Source: Siphonodentalium dalli
Taxonomy: Eukaryota > Mollusca > Scaphopoda > Gadilida > Siphonodentaliidae
Direction: 5' to 3'
DNA: 64,000 nt
Assembly (NCBI GenBank): GCA_032622095.1
Contig: CP136061.1
Coordinates: forward strand, 127,918,754-127,982,753
Part shown: one piece after another, positions 34,201 through 46,200 of the stretch
Layout of the letters: each line of letters begins with the position of its first letter
Numbering within the stretch: position 1 is the stretch's first letter
The notes under the pieces: generated by a model
Told to the model about the DNA's origin: nothing
What the model saw: the letters and a program-made list of their open reading frames with translations, nothing else
Databases searched by the model: none
Translations under genes and position numbers: made by a program

Positions 34201-37200
34201 AACCGTTTATTGACGGTGTGTGAGTACATATCCATGCTCGTAAGCTGCAGACAAAAAATCGGGTTCGTCCGCACATTTATTACAGAGTTATGGGCCTTTG
34301 AATTTTCAGCTCGTTAGCGCGATAACTTCAACAAACGTTATCCTATTTGATTGATATTTGGTATATAGGTGTCTCCCAAGAATATCTCGGATGAGTTCGA
34401 AAACCGGCCTGGTCCGATAAAATTTGATAGAGTTATGGCCCTTAATTAGTCATTTTTCACGAATTTTCAGCTCGTTAGCGCGATAACTTCAACAAACGTT
34501 ATCCGATTTGATTGAAATTTGGTATATAGGTGTCTCCCAAGAATATCTCGGACGAGTTCGATAACCGGCCTCGTCCGATAAAATTTGATAGAGTTATGGC
34601 CCTTAATTAGTCATTTTTCGTGATTTTTTAGCTCGTTAGCGCGATAACTTCAACAAACGTCCTCCGATTTGTTTAAAATTTGGAATAGACATACTTGCCA
34701 AGAATATTTCGGACGAGTTCGAAAACCAGTCTGGTCCGATAAAATTTGATGGAGTTATGGCCCTTAATTAGTCATTTTTCGATTTTACCTATTAATTAGT
34801 CTACCGATACTGATGCACACCAATTGGCGGTAGCCACCGGCGGTAAGCCACCGAAAACGAGACACAGCATCTCTGATGCCACCTCTTGTTTAACTTTAAA
34901 GATAACAAAATCCATTGTTTGGATCTGACGATCCCACATTTAGATTACAATTCTAATTAACAGGGCTACTTGCCATCCAATGCGAATCCTGATTCTCACT
35001 TTGGTTTTCGGAGAGCTCTTGCTGTTTTTTATTGTGTCTCTAAAAAAGAACTAGAGTTAATTGCAAGGCATCGAGGTGTGGCAGACGCAGTTTCTCGCCT
35101 CCGATTTGGGTCCTGGGAGGTTCGAGGGGGGACTGAGCATTGGGCCACCAGACAGCGCGCCGGCTGATGCCGGATAATCTCGGGTGCTGTCCATAACAGT
35201 GTACATAGCACAGTCATCGGCCGGGGCAGAGACTTTTAACAAACACTCAATTTGTTCTAAAACCATGAGGTTTTACCAGGGCTCAAACTTATTACCTTTC
35301 CACTTGTCACTGATTAGCATTGTCCTTTGTTTATGGGTGACCGTTCGATTTTTCTGGTGATAAATTTACACAGATCATCTTTCGCCCTTACTACGGTTCC
35401 ATGGGGCGAAACACCAAGCCTTGGATTCCTTGCGAGTGTCAATCTGGCTTTCTGCAGTTATAGGCTCTTTTTTCTGCGAACCAAGTTGTGTCTCACGTTT
35501 CTCTGTGCGTAGAACATTCATCAGCTTTTGACTCTACAGCCTTAGGACAATCCCAATGGGCTTTTTACCTGTAGTACCAGGATTAGATCTATTCTCGCTC
35601 AATATCATGGCTTTACAGTTTGGGTCAGCTTATCAGGTTACGATATAGACAATTGAACTCGCGCAATCTTCTGGGGTGGCGGTACGGTAGGTAATAACCT
35701 GTTCCATGTGAACAGGTGCATTTCAGAACTTTGAGCCTTGCATCATGCCAACAACACACATTGATGCCCTGCTTGAAGGAGTCCTTTGTAGGGGTGCCAC
35801 GATTAGTCGTATAATCGATGAACCGTTGATAAAGCCGATCAGCGATTACCATTTCCATCGTCGATTAATATGCATTATTTAATTTGACATCAGGACATGT
35901 CCAGTATTATTGAATAACGTGTTTGTTTTACACAGTTTAATCTACAACTGATGGGTTAACAACCTGTGATCGCATATCAAAGAGATTCCGTCAACATGAG
36001 TACTACTAACCTATGTTGCAAACAGTCTGCAGTTCATTTGATGATGCGCCATGGTTACTTTTCATGTTGTTGTTAATTCTACAAATTGGCGGCCCTGCAG
36101 CTTTGAAATTATGGCGATGTCATTGTATATTTATACTTGTATGGCGGAACTACATCTTTGATATATGCCGACTGTCACTGTCTTCAATGAGCTGAATGCA
36201 CTTGCCCTTGAATCTGATTGAACCAATGGGAGTTGATTAAAATTCTCTGGAAACTAGGGAACCTATGGCATTTTAATCAGCAATGTTCTCCATGATGTCA
36301 TTTGAGTATACTGTGCTTGAATAAGTATCCTTAGAGGTTAATTGTATAGGCTATTGCGTATCATGCAGTGAATGCTGAATGAAACTCGATATTATCAAAT
36401 ACAAACCGTCGGCCATTCATTATGCATTCCTACTTTTATATGGTTTGCATGTTTGGCTATTCAGACACTGAAATTCATATTTACGTTCGTTCTAATGAAC
36501 TCACAAATTCTATTATCACCATAACATGGTCGATAATTGTGCAGGTATAGAATACATTCTGTTCATTGGTCAATAAAAGTGGTTTGTGATGCACTTCATT
36601 AATGTAAACATGTCCTGAGCCGATTCCTCAAACAACAGCGACATTGTAGTTACCCAGCACCAAGTCAATAGGCCATATTACAGAATACTTCCACTGATGG
36701 TGTTAGGTACGATTAATCGATTATAGTCTATTGTTGCCAACCGATTGTCGATTTATCAAAATAAATAGTCGTGGCACCTCTGGAATCGGGCATTATTGTA
36801 CTCAGTGCTCCTTTTTTGACATGCTGTCTTGCATTACTCAAACAGACGGGCAATTCGTCTAACGGCGCACATGAGACAATCATTGTTGGCGACAGAGAGT
36901 CTCTGCCCGCGGGGAGGACCTAGGGTCTGGGTCCTCGCTGTATGAGCGACAGACAACCGTCCGACCATACACACGTGACTGGTCTTCGGTAAATTTTGCC
37001 TTCTGTTCACACCTCTGGCATACCTCCTCGACCTCATGTCGACCGAGTATATGCTTTCTCCTTGGTCGTTGCGGTGGGCTAAAAACAATAACTGCTCATG
37101 GACCCGGGCCCGTCAGCTGTTAAGAACAATCAGTGAATAACAAGCAGACACAATCTTCTTGTTATCAACAGTCTGGTTGTTTTTGGGACCTTAATCATCC

Positions 37201-40200
37201 ATGGCCTGTTCCTTCTTTCAGACTGTTTGAAGTAGTTCCATCACGATGGGTCTCCTCCTTCTACACATTTTCTAATATGTTACATGCAGACTGCAAAGTA
37301 TTCCTTTGAATCAAGTGTACGTGTTACTGCATACACTATTGGATTGACAGGCTGTGGAGGTAGTTACAACTCAGGACTCTCCGAACTTTTTCTTCTCGAT
37401 TGTTTCGATACCAGAAAACATTTTGGGAATTTCCAAGTCCTATAACGCTCTTCATGGACTTAGTTACCTGGGGTTTTTGTTACCAGTTTCCAGACTTAAA
37501 GTAACTTCCAATCATGGGCATTGTCGGACGGAATATGGCCTCTGTCCGGTGTATTAATTCACTGAAGTAAAATACGGTCATTTTGATGGTCAGTCAGAAA
37601 ATACTTCTTTTGCGCCTTTATCAGTTGGTCGAGTTAGACACTGTTACTGCCAGTAGGTCGCAAACCTTACAATCATGATGCGGTGGCTATTTAATTCTGG
37701 GTTTTCTTCACCATACATGACTTGGTGGTATGTTTCTAATCGTATTTACAGTTGCCACTTCCTCGTTTTGCATCCAGATTGACCATTCAGGTAACAATAG
37801 ATTTCCTTCCTCTGGTGTCGAAACGTTGGGATATCTTGGTTCGTTCAGTCACATACCATGGAGCAGGGTGGTCTATGCTTTCTGCATATGACCAGCTTAC
37901 TCCAGGGAGGAGGTGGCACATGCATGTACCTGCATATGACCTTGGGGAGATTTCACAATTACAGGTTTGTCTGACTTCAGAACCAAAAGTGGGGGGTGGG
38001 GGAGGGAGGTGCAGAGATTCAGCCAATGGGCTCATTCTTCCACTTTCTCCACTCTACCTTGTACCATCAATAAAATTTGCAAATCGGTACCTTTTGGATC
38101 CATTTGTTGCTACTCAGCAGGTTCAAAATAATTACTCTTAACTACAATACAATAGTATCTCATTCCTCGCAGCCTCCTCCTATGAGTTGATTCTACCATG
38201 TAGTTCAGTGTGTAACGTATCTTTGAGGGGAATATCACATTTTCAATAGAAAATACATATTCCCTATAAGATACTTACACACTGAACTCACAAGTCCCTC
38301 CCAAATTGGGATTTTCCCTCCCCGCTGCTCGGTCACACCCCTCGAATCTTGTAAGAGGATGAAAAAGAGATCTTGACTGTGTCCCCACTTGCTTATATAC
38401 ATAACAAGTGAACTTGACCTGCTACGTTATATAAATAATGATTCAAAAAGGTACTTAAAGATGGATTATCTCTTTAAATACATTTTTTTAAATAGTTGCG
38501 TGGGTATAAAATAATAGATATGAACTGAAGACCTATGTCCGGAAAAGATTCTATCAATTAATATTGATTTTATTTCGAATATTAAATCGGGCCCATTTAT
38601 GTTACTATTTTTAGAACCGACCATTCGGATGAGACCGTATTGCGATATAGAGCACTGGGCTGTTCCTACATCTACGCAACGAATGTCAAATGTCACAGAT
38701 TGGTTGTTTGTACTGTTTTGTTCCACAGATATAAGCGATAATGAGTATAATTGACGTTTATTTGTGACAAAATTGCACAATATAATTTCTGGTCTCTGTT
38801 AACAGTAACCAATATTGTTCGTTAGCTGAACAAACACACCTTTTTAGACCAGAAAATATTCGAAATAAAATTAATATTAATCGATAGAAGCATTTCCGGA
38901 CAGGAGTCTTCGATTCAGATCTAATATTTTATACCCCGGTAACTATATAATACATGTTTACAAAGAGATAATCCACCTTTAAGCTATTTCGTACCAAAAT
39001 AATAAATTTTAAACGGATCTCATAGAATCCTTTCTTGTGAATAAAGATGTAGTTCAGTATGTAAGTATCTTATAGGGAATATGTATTTTCTATTGAAAAT
39101 GTTATTTTCGAACTCGTCCGAGATATTGTTGCAAGAGACTCATATACCAAATATTGTTGAAATTGGTTGATATTTGCGTGAGTTATCACACTAACGGTGA
39201 AAAACTTGACTAAAAACCATCTAAGATGGATAACTCTTTGTCAAAAAGTTCGGACGTGACCTATTTTCTAGATGCAGTAAATAGTCATGGGGAGCAACTC
39301 ACATACCAAAATTGTTTTGAATCTGTTCACAAATGTCAAAGTTATAAGGCATTCTTTAGATCCGCCCCCCGCCCGCCCGCCAACCGTCCCTCGTCAAACA
39401 TGACTAAAAATAGGGGTATATACTGGATTGACTTTGTCCGTCTGTCTGGACATATATCTTAGCCAAGGGTTATCGGATTGAAATGAAATTTGGGATGAAG
39501 GTTGATCATTGGAACTGCTCCAAAAGATGGTTAGTTACAGTAATGTCCTAAATAAATCGACTCATTAACCACATCAGAATTATGGGTAACTTTTCAGGAT
39601 TTAGTCGGAAATCACTGAGAGCTTTCCGATGAATGGCAACAAGCCATATATCCGACTAAATCCTGAAAAGTTACCCATAATTCTGCTGTGGTTAAGGAGT
39701 CGTTTATTTAGGGCATTACTATATCCTTCTTTGTTTATCTGAAAAGAGTTTGTTTTCTGTCCATCTGCGCAGATAACTCTGCCATTGTTATTGGATCTCA
39801 ATTAAATTTGGTGTGCAGGTTCACCATCGTGAGTTCTTTCAAATGAGTGCCCAATGATGTATGCATTTTCTACTCTACAGTTATCATTCTTTGTTTTCCA
39901 AGACCTGATAGTTTGTCTGTTTGCCTCACTTAACAGGAAAATTAAGCAATCAGAAATCCAAAGCCCTGAATTAATTTTTGACTGAACTATTATAATATTA
40001 TATTTACATGCCTGACTTGCTTATCAATCTTCATATATAACATGTCATTTGGACCAAATATAACTTCTAAGTCTAAATTTACCAAGATGACATTGGTTTG
40101 TCAATGTGTTCACTGTTCAGTTAACACCTTGGTAAACTATGTAAGTAATTATTGGTGAGTAGGTACATGTATTTGGAGTCAATCGTAGGGATGTTAGCTA

Positions 40201-43200
40201 ATAAGTTCAACAAACAGCCGGAATTTATCAGCTGAACATCCCTACAAATGAATTGTTAAAGTGTCTTGTCTCCTAAAAGTATTTGATTTAATCCATTGAA
40301 CTTACCAATGGACCATTCTAATGTAAACTAATCAGATAAAATGGAGAAGTCCTTTAATGCGTGATCATACATTAACAATACAATTAGAATCATACTGTGT
40401 CTATCACGGTGTCGTCAGTTTGTCAATTCTCAGAAAGTGTGCACATAATTCATATTGTTTTAATGTTGGGGAAAACATCATTCACAAAAACTAATATGAT
40501 CATTACATTTAAGCTTCCATCTATAAGAGAACGATCAATGCAGCAATTAGTGTGTCTGTCATTTGCAGAATGAGATACCCAGAGAGTGAATTTAGTGACG
40601 CTATCCTGCACAGTGGGCTAGCCAGGGACATATCCAGGCCGTTTTTCATACCGTTTACCGGTTTGGGCGGCCAAACTACAGGCGCCCCAAAAAAAAAATT
40701 AACAAAAATATATATATATTTTTTTTTAAATTCAGGTCCCAATTCATATCATAACAAGATATATATATTTATATATATTGATATAAGACATGTAAGTTTA
40801 CAAAAAGATTTAACTTAAGTTTAACAGTTGGAATAATACTGTAAAGTATGTTTGGCTTTATCTAGCTTTCATCTGAAAACTTCAAATAGTTAACCCTTCA
40901 GACTTCAGTATTTCAATCAAATTCAAGTGAAAATACACAATACAGTAGAGGAACAGTGACAATTTGATCAAGTAAACCTGGTTATCATGTGGGATCTCAT
41001 AATACCAAATGAATAATTAACATAGAGATTAGTACTACTAGTAATTACTACATGTAACTTAAAGGAATATGGTCCTGAAAAAAAAATACGATTTTCTTTC
41101 AATATACCGATAATATATATATAAAATGTCCATTGAGCGCATATAATCTAATATTCGGCCGCCAATCGTTATTTTTATAATGATTAAAAAAAATGCCGAA
41201 GTTAGCCGAAGATTTTGTGTTTCACGTGATCATCGGCCCGATCACATGATTGTCACATGTAAACAGAAGCATGGTGTCATGTATTTTAGTATTCTGTTTA
41301 TGCGTACGGACAGTGGTCCGTTTCCGGGGTTCCGGGTTTAAGTTTCATATATATTAAAGTATCTAAAATGGCAGCCTCCATGTCATACAAAACACATGGC
41401 ACATGATCGATCACGTGGTAACTCATTGACAACATAGATACGGAACGGTGGCATTTAAAGTTTGCATGCGCAAAGTGATCATGAATTCGATCGCGGCTTT
41501 TGAAGTTTGTCGCGTTATGTGAAAACACTGCGAATCCAAAACTTCGCTGAAATACATCGCAGTTCTCGTAATTAAACGTCTTTATCGTGTTATTATTATA
41601 TGTATCGCGATGTGTTGTTATTATAAAGCCATGCCCGTATATTATGTATATTATTCGGTTTCGCGCGCAGTTATCTATATGAACACGTGCTCGTGTTTAT
41701 CTTTTTTTTTTCGTTACCGGAATAGTCCAAGTTATCTATTATATATTTTGAAAGATCTGTGTGTGTGTGTGTGTATCTGTCTGTGTGTGTGTGTGTAATC
41801 GATGGACTCGAAAATGGCCCAGCCAATTTCGATGAAACTTGGTATGTGGGGGTATTTTCGGGTCAGGAGTAACATAGGCCTATTGATTTTCAGATCCGAG
41901 GTAAACTTTTCACGTGCCGAGGTCAAATCTGTTTTTACGCCGTTTTGCGCTAATATATTTCAGTTCGGTGCTCACAAATCGATTCGATATAGCGCGAATA
42001 ATAAATTGCCATTCATATAATTTGCACGGTTAGAATCTGTGGCGCTTCATCTTTCCAATGATGTATCACACGCCTGTGTACGTTTAAAGTTTCTACCTTA
42101 ATTATCGGGAAGAACGCAGGACCATGCTTCGCTCATCGAAAATCATTGCGTAAATATATTACGCCATCAACATATCGTGACGTGATCGCGTTAACTCTTA
42201 ACCGGCCGATGTCGTGTTAACTCATCACCGGCCGAGGTATCCGCAAATGACATTGGGCTATAAATCTCGGAAACGGGTGGAGCTATCGACTTGAAATTTG
42301 GTATGTTAATGTATCTTGCCCCGGATACGAATTTTATCGGGTCGCCGAGCCCGTGCGACGCCAGCTTCGCGCATGCGCAGACCGGATCTCGGAAACGGGT
42401 GGAGCAATCGACTTTAAATTTGGTTTTTGAATAGCCCGGACGAAGTCGGGTCACCTTCTAGTATTATATATTCATATAAAGATTGCATATATATGCGAAG
42501 ACTTGCACAGTTATTAGACAATTATCATCTTGTAAACATTCCAATTTCCAGATGCCCTTAGTCGTGTGTCAATAAAGAGCGTTTTGTTTTAATTTATCGT
42601 AACGCGGGAAAACAAAAATAATTCGGTTTATTGCTGTCGGATTTAATCAATTATAATCAAACCATTCATTAGCAATATGATATGATAAGTTCATTTTCAT
42701 AGTTATGAATCATGTATATATTAGGGCAATATAGGGTGTTTATATATATTTCGGAATATTGCTTCGGAATATGGGGACTCGACTTAGAATAGGTGTCATC
42801 GTGAATACTTTACTAAATTATTCATCAACTTAGTCCCCACTTTTAGTGCAATTGTATGTATTCGTAACCATGACTGACTTGTCAAATTAAATGCTCTTTA
42901 TTTGGTATATGTATGTTCTGATCCCGCCAAATGTCATGTAAACGAACATCGTTTGGAAGTGTATGCAGAATTATACCTAATTGAGAGTCATTATACCGGT
43001 CATAGCCGAAAACACTGCATTTATTTGGCATTGTCACGAATGAATGGTTGTAAATACGGGACACTCGGGGCATATATATGGAAAATTAAAACAACATCGT
43101 GAACACGCACCCGAATAGAGTTCACATGTCGGCTCGTGTTTTTATAAGCTTTATTTTTGACACGAAAGTGGTATCTACCCCGCTCAATCGACCTTCTATA

Positions 43201-46200
43201 TTTTTTTTTGTCAAAACAATAACTTTCCAGACAGCACTTATGACAAATTACAAGTGAAGATAACTCACCGGGCGATGACAATTCACCACATGTACACAAT
43301 GCTATTGACATACCCCGCAGTAATTCCATTACACTCACACGCTAATGCCGATTCCGCATTTTCCATCGCCACTCATATGTTAATTGTTTCGATTGGACGC
43401 TTTCATCTTAAAGTAAATTTTGATTGGCGGAATCCTGGGGTTCAGAAATAGAAACTCTATGACAGGTAATCAGACCCACTATTATCTATGATGGTCTGAA
43501 GTTTACTGAGACTGATCAGTGGGTTAACTTTAAATTAAATGTTGCTGTGTTTCAGGGAGGATCGCTTGCAGTGTTAGCGGCACTGGAGCGGCCTGGTTAC
43601 TTCAGTGGGATGGTTCTGATTGCTCCAGCTCTGGCTCCTGACCCTACTCTTGTGTCTCCTGCTAAGGTGATGACTTATTTTACACTTTTGTAGTACCTTC
43701 ATTCTTTTTGGTGGGGGGGAGGGATACTAGAATATTTGTGAGATAAATGTACTCTCAAGTCTGGATATAGTGTGTCTGACATTTGCAGAATTAGGTCCCC
43801 CTCTTGGTGAATTTAGTTACTCTATCCCACATGACTGACTATCATCACCAAAATTCACCCTTTGGGAACATCATTGTTGCCGATGTTCAACCATTAGTCA
43901 CCTCAAATTATATATTTTATCTTCTGCAAATTAGGGGATATAGAAACTGAACAGAAGGGAAACTTGAGACTATAGATACTTCCCAGAAAATCAGGCCTAT
44001 GCAGAATGACATCCCCAGAGGGTGAATTTGGTGATGCTTTCCTGCTGTGTGAGGTAGCATCACTAAATTCACCTTCTGGGAACCTTATTCTACAAATGTC
44101 AGACAAACTATTTCCAGACTTTTTTACTCTGTTTCATTGGATAACCAGGGATTCTTGCATGAAAACAGTTTATGAACGAGCCAGTTTCAGGCGAGTTCAT
44201 AAACTGTTTTCATGCTTGAATCCTTGAGTATCCGACGACACAGAGTTCATTCATCTCCATTGTAATTCAATCCACCAAGAAACTGCATGAAATTTTTTTT
44301 TTATTACCATTATACATGCAATGAAGTGAGATATCCTTTTTTCACTGATTAAATTTCTGGGAACATTCCATGAGGTTACTCAGAGCAGTACCAGAGCAAC
44401 TTCTTTAAAATGGTATCTATAGTTGCTTAAATAACTTTCCAAAATAACTTTTATGCGACTCCAGGCTGTGCGGTGACATATTTGTTGCGAGTTGTCAATA
44501 GGAGCCTTCTTTATTCCAAATTCGTGCTTGCTTCAGTGGAGGAAGTTGTTGGATAAAAAACTGAAGTAGGTTGCTCTCAACCAATTAGAATGCTTGTTTT
44601 AGCAACAAATATTCAACTTTAATTACAATCGAGCATATAATTTAGCTATTGGTTAAGTTGCAAGAAATGTGTGCATTGTGAGCATTGCAGACTGCTAGTT
44701 TTTTGGGAATCGTAACATGAATATTTCAAGCCTCATGTTTTGTTCGTATTAATATTGTTCAAATCTTATGACCATGCATGTAGGGCTATAATTACTCTTT
44801 TCAATCACAAATTAATTTGAAGCAATCACAATGTTTACTCGAACAGTCTTGTCAGTTTTGATCCATTTCTGTCACACTCAGTAATCGTCAGTGACAAAAA
44901 GTACGGAAAAAAATGCGTATGCGATATTCAATTACATCAGTGTTGTATTCTTACATTTGACGCTTTCATCATGACGTCCACAACACGCTCTATGTGAATG
45001 CCTCAGTAGTATAATGGTTGTTCTAAATCAGCATCAGACGCAGAAATCATTAATGACGTGCCACTATTGATGCCATCTGCATTGACCTTGATCAGATCTC
45101 AATGAAATTTGTATGCAGGTTCAACATCTGTAGTGATTTCAACAGAGCATACATTTGAGGTTGTTCACATTTTCAGTTCTATATTTATTTCTCTCCATCT
45201 GTATAGAGGTTGCAAATCTTAAAGATGTCAGTAATTATCTCCCAAATTTTTGTCCTCAGTTCATGGTCGGGAATCAAATGTCTTTAAAATATAACAGTGG
45301 ATTTTGAAAAAAAATATACAGAAAACCTGTGGTATTTTCATATAAAGTTCCATGACAGTAATTTTATGATGATGAGCAATAAATATAACCGATTATATTT
45401 TGAATATGTTGATACCACATTTGTACAGTGAGATATATACTTTGTAGTTTTGTCTAATTTTTCACAATTCATGGTATGATTCTTTGATTGTAAACTTTGG
45501 TAGAGAATGTTAGAGAAAACCACCAAGAATATTACACAAATGTGGTATCAGCTGATTCAGCTTATTCGGAATCTACATGGTCATATGCTTGTCACTCTAA
45601 GATTAATGCGCCATGGGCCTTTAGATGAAATTTCATCATTTATTGTATATTTTTGAAAATACGCCATATTATTTTGTGGTACATGTACTCATTAACTTGA
45701 AAGCATGTGAACACTGACATGGTAGGAGGAAGTGATTACACCATGAAGTTACCCAAATCCTGACAGAAAATGGCCTTAGTTCTGACTTGTGGGATCCCTG
45801 TATGAAGTTTTTGCGATCATGTTCAAATAGATTGAAAATTGCGAAACATCCTTCGCACACCAGTGAATGGCATTTTTAAAGTATTATTGTTGTTGAAATT
45901 CCACGTAAATTAGTATAATTTACTTTCAAATTCCCAGTAATTGATATTGTAATTATTTTCTTTGTTACATGCCTCCTGATAATGTTTTTATCAATCAATA
46001 CCGGTGTACTTGTACATTCTAATTTATTTGTGTGTGCATTAATATGTTTATTAGTCAGCAAAAGTTTATTGTAACCTTTGTAGATGTATCTATCCAAGAT
46101 AATAGCAAGAATTTGGCCAAGGGCTCCTCTCATCAAACTAGACAGCAGCGTAATATCTCGGAATCCAGAAGCGGTACGTAGTCAATACAGTAATGCCCTA

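Larger units (their letters stand above)
32223..39103 (+). mobile_element. DIRS-like tyrosine-recombinase retroelement, degraded
   Basis: The element has inverted, not direct, terminal repeats: 32223-32448 and about 38345-39103, the latter interrupted by a 520-bp TTAA element. Upstream of the right repeat is an internal complementary region (38194-38288). Its first 41 bases are the exact reverse complement of the element's first 41 bases. Its remaining bases are the reverse complement of the extreme right end with two or three mismatches. Inverted repeats plus such a region are the hallmark of DIRS elements, which replicate through a circle. Coding remnants are weak but in DIRS order: NWYRITSQFAIQTWIIA near 33.5 kb (start of reverse transcriptase), VADAVSRLRFGSW near 35.1 kb (RNase H end), YTRDWSSVNFAFCSHLW near 37.0 kb and LSYLGFLLPVSRL near 37.45 kb (recombinase-like). 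All frames are broken, so it cannot move by itself. Confidence 0.85.

Noticed and set aside
44999-45060. GCCTCAGTAGTATAATGGTTG resembling the 5' half of a tRNA
   Set aside because: An A-box-like start is present, but no B box, anticodon stem or acceptor pairing follows.
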